Shown piece by piece: positions 25,374 through 33,610 of a DNA stretch of 64,000 bases (positions are counted from its first letter, which is position 1; the number at the start of each line of letters is the position of its first letter). A program made the translations under genes and the position numbers. The notes beneath the pieces are model-generated. The model ran no database searches, was not told where the DNA came from, and saw only the letters and a program-made list of their open reading frames with translations. The stretch comes from RPQJ01 sp041910015 (GTDB lineage Bacteria > Pseudomonadota > Gammaproteobacteria > Steroidobacterales > Steroidobacteraceae), in NCBI GenBank assembly GCA_041910015.1, contig JAYRRR010000031.1, forward strand, positions 1 to 64,000, written 5' to 3'.

Positions 25374-27782
25374 ATGACACACCAGGAACCTCGCCTCGAG
25401 GACATCCCCGCCAGCACGCTGCGCTATCTGGGCAGGAACGTGCGGCGCATCGACGACGTGGCGCTGGTCACCGGCAGCGTGGAATTCATCGACAACGTGT
25501 CGGTGGCCGGGATGCTCCATTGCGCCATCAGGTACAGCACCGCCGCGCACGCGCGCGTGCGGAGTGTCGACACCAGCCGTGCCGAGCGATTGCCCGGCGT
25601 CGTTGCCGTGCTCACCGGCGAGGACGTGCGCAGGATGACGCAGCGCTCCGGCAGCGTACCCGAGGGCACGGGTTCCTACTGCATGGCGACCGACAAGGTG
25701 CACTTCGTCGGCGAGGCCGTTGCGGCGGTCGCCGCGACCAGTCGTCATGTCGCCGAAGACGCTGTCGAGCTGGTCGACGTCGAGCTCGAGCCATTGGCAC
25801 CGGTGATCGACGTACGGGAGGCCATGCAGTCCGACGCGCCCCTCGTCATCGAGGACCTGGGCAGCAACGTGGCCTTGCGGAAGTCCTTCGTCTGGGGGCC
25901 AGTGGCAGACAACTTCGCCGGGGCGGATCGGATCTTCGAAGAGCGCTTTCGCTGGCACCGCATGGGCGCCAACCCCATGGAGACGTTCGGCTGCATCAGC
26001 CAGTGGGATACGGTGACCGGCAAGCTGGCCGTGCGCGGCAGCGTCCAGGCACCGTTGATGTACGCGGTGGGTGCTGCGGGCACGCTCGGCATCCCGACCA
26101 ACCGGATCGACCTGTCCAGTACGCAACGGGGCGGAAGCTTCGGCGGCAAGGGCAACGCGCGTGGCATCGCGATTACGAGCCTGCTGTCGCGCAAGGCCGG
26201 CGGCCGGCCCGTCAAGTGGGTCGAGGATCGCATGGAGTACCTGACCAGCGGCTGCAGCCAGGCCTGGGATCGCCATTACGAGGCACGTCTCGCGGTCCGG
26301 AAGGATGGAACCGTCACCGGATTTCACGTTGCGCTGATCGAAGACATCGGGGCGAGCGGCGAGAACTACGGTGCGCTGGGTGCGGGCAAGCCGCTCAGTG
26401 CCTTCACGGGCTGCTATGCGATTCCCGCAGCCTCCTACGATCTCACGCTCGTGCTCAGCAACAAGGTGCCGACGGCCGCCTATCGCGGCATGGGACCGCC
26501 GCCGCATTTCTTCGTGCTCGAGCAGATGATGGACATCGCAGCCCGCGGCCTGGGGCTCGACCCGGCGGAGATCCGGCGCCGGAACTACATCCGCCCCGAA
26601 CAGTTTCCCTACACCATCCCGAGCGGCAACGAGTACGACAGCGGTGAATACGAGGTGGCGCTCGACAAGGCCCTCGAGCTGTCGGCCTACCGCGAACTGC
26701 GGCGACAGCAGGCGCGTGCCCGGGACGAGGGGCGCCTCGTCGGCATCGGAATTGCCAACACGGTCGAGCCCGGCGTGTTCGACTGGAATGCCTATGCCAT
26801 CGTCGGCACGCAGGCCATCGGGATCCCGGAGGGAATCACGGTCTCGATCGATGCGTTCGGTCGCATCACGGCCCGCGTGGGCTTCACGAGCGAGGGCCAG
26901 GGGCAATACACGGTCATCGCGCAATTGCTCGCGGACTACTTCGGCACCGGCATGGACGACATCGCCGTCGTGCCGCTCAATACGCTCGGTGCACCGCCGT
27001 CCTTCGGGCCGGGAGGCAGCCGGCTCGGCGTTGCCATCGCCGGTGCCACGATGCGGGCGGCCGGCAAGTTGCGCCAGAAGATCGTCTCGATCGCGGCCGC
27101 GCTGCTGCAGACACCGGCGGAGGGGCTCGAGTTCGTCGACGGCCGGGTCCAGGTCGTCGGCAATCCGGCCACCGGGCTCGGACTCACGGACATCGCCGGC
27201 GTCGCGCACGCCCGCAGCGACCTGCTGCCGCCCGGGATGGAGATGGGGCTCGAGGCAACGGGCGTGTGGACGGCGCAGGGCCGCCAGCCGGTCGACGACC
27301 AGGGGCGCGCCAGGAGCTACCTGACGGCCGCGAACGCGTGTCACGCGGTCATGGTCGAAGTCGATCGCGAGACCGGGCAGGTCCGGATCCTGAAGTACGT
27401 CGTCGTCGACGACTGTGGCACTCGCCTGAATCCGGCGACGGTCGAAGGCATGACTCAGGGTGGCGTGGCGCAGGGGGTCGGCGCGGCCCTGCTCGAGGAG
27501 TATCCCTATTCGTCCGAGGGCCAGCCGCAGGCCACGACCTTCGTCGACTACCTCGTGCCAACGATCGGCGAAGTCCCCATCACCGGGAAGGCTGCACTGG
27601 TGACGCCGTCGCCGGTGGCACCGCTCGGGGCCAAGGGGTGCGGGGAGGGGGCGCTGCACACGGCGCCCGCGGCGATCATGTGTGCGATCAACGATGCGTT
27701 GGCGCCGCTCGGGGTCCTGGCACGTGAGGTCCCGGCCACGCCGCAGCGTCTGTGGAAACTGTTGCACGACCGCGCGGAATAG
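25374..27782 (+). CDS. molybdenum hydroxylase large subunit (xanthine dehydrogenase family), without its small subunits
   Basis: This 802-residue protein is the molybdopterin-cytosine-dinucleotide-binding subunit of the xanthine/CO dehydrogenase family, which hydroxylates C-H bonds with water. It has the N-terminal hammerhead domain (RRIDDVALVTGSVEFIDN) and the Mo-binding halves with QRGGSFGGKG, TAAYRGMGPPP and the active-site glutamate E758 in KGCGEGALH. The normal FAD and [2Fe-2S] subunit genes are absent from the neighbourhood, where a gene runs on either side in the same direction. ATG 25374 is chosen over an upstream in-frame ATG for lack of homology upstream. Substrate class could be an aldehyde, N-heterocycle or activated ring. 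Confidence 0.87.
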   Translation: MTHQEPRLEDIPASTLRYLGRNVRRIDDVALVTGSVEFIDNVSVAGMLHCAIRYSTAAHARVRSVDTSRAERLPGVVAVLTGEDVRRMTQRSGSVPEGTGSYCMATDKVHFVGEAVAAVAATSRHVAEDAVELVDVELEPLAPVIDVREAMQSDAPLVIEDLGSNVALRKSFVWGPVADNFAGADRIFEERFRWHRMGANPMETFGCISQWDTVTGKLAVRGSVQAPLMYAVGAAGTLGIPTNRIDLSSTQRGGSFGGKGNARGIAITSLLSRKAGGRPVKWVEDRMEYLTSGCSQAWDRHYEARLAVRKDGTVTGFHVALIEDIGASGENYGALGAGKPLSAFTGCYAIPAASYDLTLVLSNKVPTAAYRGMGPPPHFFVLEQMMDIAARGLGLDPAEIRRRNYIRPEQFPYTIPSGNEYDSGEYEVALDKALELSAYRELRRQQARARDEGRLVGIGIANTVEPGVFDWNAYAIVGTQAIGIPEGITVSIDAFGRITARVGFTSEGQGQYTVIAQLLADYFGTGMDDIAVVPLNTLGAPPSFGPGGSRLGVAIAGATMRAAGKLRQKIVSIAAALLQTPAEGLEFVDGRVQVVGNPATGLGLTDIAGVAHARSDLLPPGMEMGLEATGVWTAQGRQPVDDQGRARSYLTAANACHAVMVEVDRETGQVRILKYVVVDDCGTRLNPATVEGMTQGGVAQGVGAALLEEYPYSSEGQPQATTFVDYLVPTIGEVPITGKAALVTPSPVAPLGAKGCGEGALHTAPAAIMCAINDALAPLGVLAREVPATPQRLWKLLHDRAE

Positions 27783-27793
27783 GAGCGAGAACC

Positions 27794-28771
27794 ATGGCGA
27801 AGGATTACTTCATCATCGACACCGAGACGCACCCGATCGCGTCCGTGATGTGGCACCAGCTTGCTCCCTACCAGGGCATGCAACGCTTCATGCATTCGCT
27901 GCAGGGCTGCATTCGGCCCGTGATGGCGGAGTTCCCGTCAATGGAGGACGACGGCGCCGGGCCGTTCGAGAAGATGATCCGGAACATGGATGCCTCGGGC
28001 ACGGACCTCGCCTGCGTCATCCCCGAGAGCTTCCTGTTCTGCACCGGCGGTACCACGCCGTTGTCGACCAACGCCTGGATGCTGACCGGGGTCCAGCAGT
28101 ATCCGGACCGCTTCATCATGTGCCCGAACTTCGGCCCGATCATCCAGCGTGGGGTCAAGGAGGCCATCCATGAAATGGAGTTCATGGCGAGGGAGTACGG
28201 CGTCAAGGTGTTCAAGTTCTATTGCCCCGAGGACACCTACATCAACGACAAGCGGCTCTGGCCCTTCTTCGAGAAGGCGCAGGAGCTGAACCTCGTCATG
28301 CAGGTGCATACCGGAACGGGCTACGTCTACGGGGGGCGGAACAAGTTCTGTCACCCGGCGCTGCTCGAGGATGTCCTCTACGATTTCTACGACCTGCGCA
28401 TCGTCGCCTTCCATTTCGGCTGGCCGCACCATCGCGAACTGAACCACCTGGCGGCGACCTTCCCCAACCTCTACATCAGCGTGAGCTTCCTGAACCACAC
28501 GGCGACCTGGCGGCCGAAGCTGTTCCAGGAGCTGATCGGCGAGGCGATGCTGTACGCGACGGCGGACCGGATCGTATGGGGCAGCGACACGAACGGCGCC
28601 GGCATGAAGGAATGCGTCGAGCCGTTCCACACCTTCCAGATCGACGAGGAAGGGCACAAGGGCTGGGGCTATCGCTACATCACGGAGGAAGACCGGGCGA
28701 AGATCTTCGGCCTGAACATGGCGAAGCTGCTCGGCATCGAACCGAAGAAGCGGGCGCGCCGGCCGTCCTGA
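27794..28771 (+). CDS. amidohydrolase-2 family protein, decarboxylase-like (ACMSD / gamma-resorcylate type)
   Basis: A 325-residue metal-dependent TIM barrel of the amidohydrolase-2 branch. The metal site is visible as DTETHP (E11 and H13), VHTGTG, FHFGWPHH and WGSDTNG near the C-terminus. The first His of the canonical HxH is Glu, giving ExH as in gamma-resorcylate and 5-carboxyvanillate decarboxylases, so non-oxidative decarboxylation, or its reverse, is a better guess than hydrolysis. AGGAGCGAG lies just before ATG 27794, 11 nt after the molybdenum subunit, so they share a transcript. Similar genes occur beside Rieske and thiolase genes in steroid/aromatic clusters. The substrate is unknown. 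Confidence 0.8.
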   Translation: MAKDYFIIDTETHPIASVMWHQLAPYQGMQRFMHSLQGCIRPVMAEFPSMEDDGAGPFEKMIRNMDASGTDLACVIPESFLFCTGGTTPLSTNAWMLTGVQQYPDRFIMCPNFGPIIQRGVKEAIHEMEFMAREYGVKVFKFYCPEDTYINDKRLWPFFEKAQELNLVMQVHTGTGYVYGGRNKFCHPALLEDVLYDFYDLRIVAFHFGWPHHRELNHLAATFPNLYISVSFLNHTATWRPKLFQELIGEAMLYATADRIVWGSDTNGAGMKECVEPFHTFQIDEEGHKGWGYRYITEEDRAKIFGLNMAKLLGIEPKKRARRPS

Positions 28772-28781
28772 GCGGCGGCAA

Positions 28782-28815
28782 CGGCCGTGGGCCGGGTCCG
28801 CCCGGCCCACGGCCG
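28782..28815 (+). terminator. long GC hairpin after the amidohydrolase gene
   Basis: A perfect 15-bp stem (CGGCCGTGGGCCGGG with its complement) and a TCCG loop begin 11 nt after the stop codon. No T run follows, so it may pause or stabilise the 3' end rather than act as a standard intrinsic terminator. It separates the receptor/molybdenum/amidohydrolase unit from the MarR gene. Confidence 0.6.
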
Positions 28816-28854
28816 GTCGTCACCCTGAATCGTCAAGAATCTTTACTATATGCA

Positions 28855-28874
28855 CCGGACGACGTACAGTCCGG
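28855..28874. promoter_or_regulatory. inverted repeat in the marR promoter
   Basis: CCGGAC and GTCCGG flank an 8-nt spacer and end 3 nt before the MarR ATG. The AT-rich TTTACTATA immediately upstream could serve as a -10 region. The position, covering the start of transcription and the ribosome-binding site, fits autoregulation by the MarR protein, the usual mode in the family. MarR sites are commonly palindromes of this size. Confidence 0.5.
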
Positions 28875-28877
28875 CGC

Positions 28878-29399
28878 ATGCCGACACGTTCCAGACTGAG
28901 ACTCGATTACCAGCGCTTCCAGGAAGGGAACATCGGCCCGTCCCTCACCGAGATCGCCAGGGACTTCCATCGGCGTACGCTGGCCAGGTTCGCGTCGTCA
29001 GGCCACGCCGGCCTGCAGGCGGCGCACACGGCGGTCATTTCCCATCTCGGGCTCGAAGGCGTGCGCCTCACGGAGCTCGCCCGTCGGGCTGGCATGACCA
29101 AGCAGGGAATGGGGCAGCTCGTCGACGAGCTGGAGCGCCTGGGTTATGTCGAGCGCGTGCTGGATCCCACGGACAGCCGCGCGAAGCTCGTCCGCTTCTC
29201 GGAGCGGGGGCATCGGTTGATACCCCAGGGCATGAGGATTGCCGGGCAGGTCCAGCAGGAGTATGCGCGCCTGATCGGCGAGCAGCGGATGCGGGCATTG
29301 CAGGATTCGCTCCAGGCTCTGCAGCAGGCATTGCGGAGTTCCGCGGTCACCGGCGCCGCGCCCGGGATGCGCAAGCGCCGTCCGGGGCGTCGGCAATGA
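28878..29399 (+). CDS. MarR-family transcriptional regulator
   Basis: A 173-residue winged-helix regulator: the recognition helix region TELARRAGMTKQGMGQLVDELERLGYVER near residues 66-95 is followed by the wing DPTDSRAKLVRFSERG with the conserved DxR. Flanking helices would form the dimer. A basic tail (KRRPGRRQ) is extra. It sits between the molybdenum/amidohydrolase genes and the CocE-to-CoA-transferase operon, and the inverted repeat at 28855-28874 is its likely operator. It probably senses the substrate or a CoA or acid intermediate of the pathway. Ligand unknown. Confidence 0.88.
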   Translation: MPTRSRLRLDYQRFQEGNIGPSLTEIARDFHRRTLARFASSGHAGLQAAHTAVISHLGLEGVRLTELARRAGMTKQGMGQLVDELERLGYVERVLDPTDSRAKLVRFSERGHRLIPQGMRIAGQVQQEYARLIGEQRMRALQDSLQALQQALRSSAVTGAAPGMRKRRPGRRQ

Positions 29400-29453
29400 C
29401 CGACGGCATTCGTTGAGCGTGGGTCCGGTGTCGCGAAACGGGAGACAGACCTC

Positions 29454-31211
29454 ATGACCGCCAATATCGTGATCGAGCGGGACGTCATGGTGACGATGCG
29501 CGACGGCGTGCGGGTCGCTACCGACATCTACCGGCCCGACGACGGGGCGCGACACCCGGTGCTCGTGAACGGGCACATCTACAACAACGATCAGTTCCTG
29601 GTCGTGCACGAACTGATCTTCAGCCCGCTGGTCGCCGTGCAGCGAGGCTACGCGGTGGTGGTGCAGGAAGTGCGGGGCCGTGCGGGCTCCGAGGGAACGT
29701 GGCGCCCCTACACGAAGATCCGCGAGGATGCCTGGGACACCGTCGAGTGGGCTGCCGCGCAACCCTGGTCGAATGGCGACGTGGGGCTCTACGGTGCCTG
29801 CGCCCTCGGCACGATGGCCGTGCAGGGCGCAGTCGCGTCGCCACCGCACCTGAAGGCGGTGTTCGCCTACATGACCGCCACGGATTACCTCTCCGGCTGG
29901 ACCTACTCGAACGGAGCGCTGGAACTCGGGTTCCAGATGTCGTGGATCTGGACGGCGCTGGCCACCGACACCATTCCACGACTGGGCCTGGCGCCCGACG
30001 AGGAGCGCGAGGCACTGCGGAGGCTCGCCGAAGCCTCACGCGACATGAACGGCTCGGCGTCATTCCTGCCGCTCATCGACTTCCCGCCGTTCCAGAACGG
30101 GGCGGCGCCGTACTGGCGCGAGTGGCTGTCGCATCCGTCCCGCGACGAGTTCTGGCGCGAGGCGGATGCCGTGACGCGTGCCGACCAGGTGAATGTGCCG
30201 GTGCTGCACATGACCTCGTGGTACGACACCTGCCTGCGCGGCCACCTCGATTTCGCGAAGGCGCTCGCCGAGCGCAGCGACGCGGCCGTGCGCGACAAGC
30301 ACCGGCTCATCCTCGGGCCGTGGGACCACAGCGCCTACTACAACAAGCGCCCCACGTGCGCGGGCCAGCGCGATTTTGGCCCGGATGTGTGCACGGGCCC
30401 GGAGCTGCTCGGCCACCTGGCGCTCGGCTGGTTCGATCACTGGTTGCGCGGCAAGCCGCTCGAGGTGCTTCCCGACCAGGGCGTGCGTTACTACCAGATG
30501 GGCGAGAACGTCTGGAAGGAAGCCGCACGCTGGCCGCCCGAACACACTCCCGTGCGTTACTACCTGCACAGCGCAGGGAGCGCGAACAGCCGGATGGGCG
30601 ACGGCACGCTCGATGCGGTGCCGCCCGGAGCCGAGCCTCGCGACAGCTTCGTCTACGATCCTCTCGACCCGGTGCCGACCTGCGGGGGTCGCAGCATGAT
30701 CGGCGTCCCGACGGGCGTCGAAGACCAGGCGGCCGTCGAGCAGCGCCAGGACGTTCTGGTCTACACGACGCCACGACTCGCGGAGCCGCTTGCGATCGCC
30801 GGTCCGGTGACCGTCACGCTGCATGCAGCCAGCAGCGCCGTCGACACCGATTTCACGGCCAAGCTGGTCGACGTCGAGCCGAGCGGATACTGCGCCAACA
30901 TCGCCGAGGGCATCGTGCGGGCACGGTATCGCAACAGTCGCGAGCGCGAGGAGTTCCTCGAGCCGGGCAAGGTCGTCGAGTTCACGATCGACCTGTGGGA
31001 CGTGGCGCACACGTTCCAGGCGAACCACGGCATCCGCCTTGAGATCTCGAGCAGCAACTTCCCGCGTTTTGACCGCAACCTGAACTCGCGTGTGACGCCT
31101 GCGCTCGGCCGTGCGGCCGATGCGCAGAAGGCGGTCCAGCAGGTCTTTCACGATGCGCAACGCCCGTCATGCCTGACGCTCCCGGTCGTCGGTCCGGGCC
31201 GGGGAGCCTGA
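29454..31211 (+). CDS. CocE/NonD-family alpha/beta hydrolase with Cys in the nucleophile position
   Basis: A 585-residue S15/CocE-type enzyme: an N-terminal alpha/beta-hydrolase domain (MVTMRDGVRVATDIYRP at the start), a helical cap (about 140-235) and a C-terminal jelly-roll domain (VTVTLHAASSAVDTDFTAKLVDV near 450). Relatives hydrolyse cocaine, cephalosporin esters, X-Pro peptides and other esters or amides with a Ser-His-Asp triad. Here the elbow reads YGACALG instead of YGxSYxG, giving C116 with D258 and H292 intact. A Cys nucleophile would resemble dienelactone hydrolase and favour esters, lactones or thioesters; loss of activity is also possible. It is first in an eight-gene run to 38628, 54 nt after marR. 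Confidence 0.88.
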   Translation: MTANIVIERDVMVTMRDGVRVATDIYRPDDGARHPVLVNGHIYNNDQFLVVHELIFSPLVAVQRGYAVVVQEVRGRAGSEGTWRPYTKIREDAWDTVEWAAAQPWSNGDVGLYGACALGTMAVQGAVASPPHLKAVFAYMTATDYLSGWTYSNGALELGFQMSWIWTALATDTIPRLGLAPDEEREALRRLAEASRDMNGSASFLPLIDFPPFQNGAAPYWREWLSHPSRDEFWREADAVTRADQVNVPVLHMTSWYDTCLRGHLDFAKALAERSDAAVRDKHRLILGPWDHSAYYNKRPTCAGQRDFGPDVCTGPELLGHLALGWFDHWLRGKPLEVLPDQGVRYYQMGENVWKEAARWPPEHTPVRYYLHSAGSANSRMGDGTLDAVPPGAEPRDSFVYDPLDPVPTCGGRSMIGVPTGVEDQAAVEQRQDVLVYTTPRLAEPLAIAGPVTVTLHAASSAVDTDFTAKLVDVEPSGYCANIAEGIVRARYRNSREREEFLEPGKVVEFTIDLWDVAHTFQANHGIRLEISSSNFPRFDRNLNSRVTPALGRAADAQKAVQQVFHDAQRPSCLTLPVVGPGRGA

Positions 31212-31213
31212 CC

Positions 31214-32410
31214 GTGGACTTTCGACTCGGACCGGACGAGCAGCAGTTCCGGATGGAGGTGCGCCGCTTCATTGCCGAGCACTGCCCGTCCGAACTCAAG
31301 GGCTTTCACGAGATCCACGCCGAGCACGTGCATCTTGAAATGGCGGTGCTCAGGAAGATGGCGGCGAAAGGCTGGCTGGGCGCGGCCTTCCCGCGGGAGT
31401 ACGGTGGGCTCGGCGGCGAGCGGGCGCCGATGGTCGAGTACATCCTCATCGATGAACTGCATCACGCGGACTTCGAGGGGATCGCGCTCACGATCACCTA
31501 CATCATCGGCATCATCGGCAACACGCTGCTGCAGGTGGGCTCCGCGGAGCTGAAGCGGGAGTTCCTGCCGCGCATGCTGCAGGCCGAACTGCGCTTCGCC
31601 ATCGCGTACAGCGAGCCGGATTCGGGCAACGACGTAGCGAGCATCCGCACGCAGGCGGTGGATGACGGCGACGATTTCCTGATCAGCGGCCAGAAGCGCT
31701 TCATCACCTGCGCGGACTCCTCCGACTACATGTGGACGCTGGTGCGCTCGGAGCGGGGCTCGGTGCGTCACAAGGGCCTGAGCATCGTGCTGATGAAGTC
31801 GAAGCTTCCCGGCATCACGATCCAGGTTTTCGAGATGATGAATGGGATCCAGACCTGCGAGGTGTACCTCGACGCCGTGCGGGTGCCGAAGCGCTACCTC
31901 GTGGGCGAGCGCGGCCACGGGTGGCGACACCTGATGGAGGCGCTGTCGCGCGAGCGCATGACGATGATCAACTTCAAGGCGGTGAGCGAGCCGTTCGAGC
32001 GGCTGGTGCAGTGGGCGCGGAGCGCTGCGATCGATGGCCGGCGGGTGGCGGACGACCCGGTCGTGCGGCAGTCGCTCGCGAACATGCACGTGAAGATCGC
32101 GGGCGGCAAGATGATGCAGCTCGTCGCGGGCGCCCGCGCCGCGAGGAAGGACTACGTCCCGACGCTCGAGGCCTCGGCCTGCAAGATGTACCGGGCGATG
32201 CTGAGCTGGGAGAAGGCAAACCTGGCGCTCGACATCATGCGCTCCCATGGGCTGCTCACCGAGGGCACCGAGGGCGCGCCCCTCGAGGGCTGGTGGGCAG
32301 CGGAGTACGGCTGGGCCGGCCACGAGCTCTCCGGCGGCGGCGGCATGGACCTCAATCGCAAGATCATCGCGCAGCAGGGTCTCGGCCTGCCGCGCTGGTC
32401 GAACAGCTGA
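31214..32410 (+). CDS. acyl-CoA dehydrogenase, subunit 1 of a probable heteromer
   Basis: A 398-residue FAD-dependent acyl-CoA dehydrogenase (alpha-helical N-domain, FAIAYSEPDSGNDVAS in the FAD-binding beta-domain, C-terminal helical domain ending KIIAQQGLGLPR). GTG 31214 with GGAG 7 nt upstream is preferred to ATG 31169, which would overlap the hydrolase gene by 43 nt. The LSRERM helix carries a Glu where isovaleryl-CoA dehydrogenase has its base, while the C-terminal catalytic-loop Glu of MCAD types is absent (GGGGMDLNR). Paired, adjacent, divergent acyl-CoA dehydrogenases like this and the next gene typify the alpha2-beta2 enzymes of steroid side-chain oxidation. Confidence 0.88.
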   Translation: MDFRLGPDEQQFRMEVRRFIAEHCPSELKGFHEIHAEHVHLEMAVLRKMAAKGWLGAAFPREYGGLGGERAPMVEYILIDELHHADFEGIALTITYIIGIIGNTLLQVGSAELKREFLPRMLQAELRFAIAYSEPDSGNDVASIRTQAVDDGDDFLISGQKRFITCADSSDYMWTLVRSERGSVRHKGLSIVLMKSKLPGITIQVFEMMNGIQTCEVYLDAVRVPKRYLVGERGHGWRHLMEALSRERMTMINFKAVSEPFERLVQWARSAAIDGRRVADDPVVRQSLANMHVKIAGGKMMQLVAGARAARKDYVPTLEASACKMYRAMLSWEKANLALDIMRSHGLLTEGTEGAPLEGWWAAEYGWAGHELSGGGGMDLNRKIIAQQGLGLPRWSNS

Positions 32411-32422
32411 ACTCGAGCGGAC

Positions 32423-33601
32423 ATGGACATCAATCTGAGCGACGAACAGCAGATGCTGGTGGACAGCGCGCGTGACTTCCTGCGCGACAACTGTCCGCTC
32501 ACAGCGGTGCGCCAGTGGGAAGCGCTGCCCCACCGCTATCCTCCGGATCTCTGGAAGCAGCTGGCGGGCATGGGCTGGGCCGGAGTCGTCTATCCGGAGG
32601 CCTATGGCGGCATGGGCCTGCGGAACCTCGACATGTCCCTGCTGCTGCGGGAGATGGGACGGGTGGCGCTGCCGAGCCCGATCCTCTCCACGGTGCTGCT
32701 TGCCGGTCGCTGTGTACTCGAGGCCGGATCCGACGAGCAGAAGCAGCGGCTGCTGCCGCGGATCGTCGCCGGCGAGCTGCTGATGTCCTTTGCCTTCATC
32801 GAAGCGAGTGCCCACCCGGAGGCGGCGACCGTCCGGACCACGGCCACGTTCGAAGAGGGTGTATACGTCCTGAATGGCACGAAGGAATTCGTCGAGTACG
32901 CCGGGCAGGCGGAGCTCATGCTGGTCGTGGCGCGTACCCGCGACTGCACCGACCCCGGGCAGGGGCTGACCATGTTCCTGGTCGATGCGAACGCACCGGG
33001 TGTCCGCCACGTGCCCCTGCGGACACTCGCGCTGCAGCCACAGGCCCGGGTCGTGCTCGAGAACGTGCGGATCGGGCAGGCCGATGTCGTCGGCCGCGTG
33101 GATGAGGCCTGGCCGGTGCTCGATCGCGTGATCCAGGCGGCCACGGCCATGCTCTGCGGCTACCTCAGCGGCATCGCCGAAGGCGCGCACGAGCTTGGCG
33201 TCAGCTATTCGAAGGAGCGCGTGCAGTACGGCCAGCCCATCGGTGCCTTCCAGGCGATCCAGAACTACCTGGCGACGGCCTGGGCGAAGAACGTGATGGG
33301 CGAGTACCTGGGCTACTACGCCGCCTGGCTCATCGACCAGGGGCTCCCGAGCCGGGAGGCGGTGTCGACGGCCAAGGCGTTCGTCGGCTGCTCGGCGGTC
33401 GAAGCGACGCAACTCGCGACGCAGCTGCACGGCGGACTCGGCGCGACGGTCGATGCGCGCACGACGCCGTTCCTGCGCTGGGCAAAGCAGTTGCAGCAGA
33501 CGCTCGGCAACTGCCAGTACCACGAACGAGTCGTCGCGGCGGAGATCCTCGACAAGGACCCGCTGCGACTCGACGAACAGCATTCAATCGCCCTCACGTA
33601 G
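32423..33601 (+). CDS. acyl-CoA dehydrogenase, subunit 2 of a probable heteromer
   Basis: A 392-residue acyl-CoA dehydrogenase with WAGVVYPEAYGGMGL near residue 50, SFAFIEASAHPE in the FAD-side loop, YSKERVQYGQPIGAFQAIQN near 262 (normally xRxQFGxPI) and HGGLGATVDARTTPF in place of the usual HGGxGFTWEHD. The catalytic Glu there is Asp, and no Glu is seen in the alternative helix position, so this is probably the non-catalytic or FAD-contributing half. It is 12 nt after subunit 1, on the same strand. In ChsE-type pairs each subunit supplies half of the FAD and substrate sites. Confidence 0.87.
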   Translation: MDINLSDEQQMLVDSARDFLRDNCPLTAVRQWEALPHRYPPDLWKQLAGMGWAGVVYPEAYGGMGLRNLDMSLLLREMGRVALPSPILSTVLLAGRCVLEAGSDEQKQRLLPRIVAGELLMSFAFIEASAHPEAATVRTTATFEEGVYVLNGTKEFVEYAGQAELMLVVARTRDCTDPGQGLTMFLVDANAPGVRHVPLRTLALQPQARVVLENVRIGQADVVGRVDEAWPVLDRVIQAATAMLCGYLSGIAEGAHELGVSYSKERVQYGQPIGAFQAIQNYLATAWAKNVMGEYLGYYAAWLIDQGLPSREAVSTAKAFVGCSAVEATQLATQLHGGLGATVDARTTPFLRWAKQLQQTLGNCQYHERVVAAEILDKDPLRLDEQHSIALT

Positions 33602-33610
33602 GAGCCTGAC

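Noticed and set aside
22923..27767. Very long open frame (about 1600 codons) on the minus strand opposite the TonB receptor and molybdenum subunit
   Set aside because: It is antisense to two genes with clear signal peptides, motifs and ribosome-binding sites. Its translation is low in complexity (Arg, His and Val rich) and matches no family; high GC keeps shadow frames open.
31169..31213. ATG start for the first acyl-CoA dehydrogenase
   Set aside because: It would overlap the hydrolase gene by 43 nt with no good ribosome-binding site; GTG 31214 has GGAG at 7 nt.
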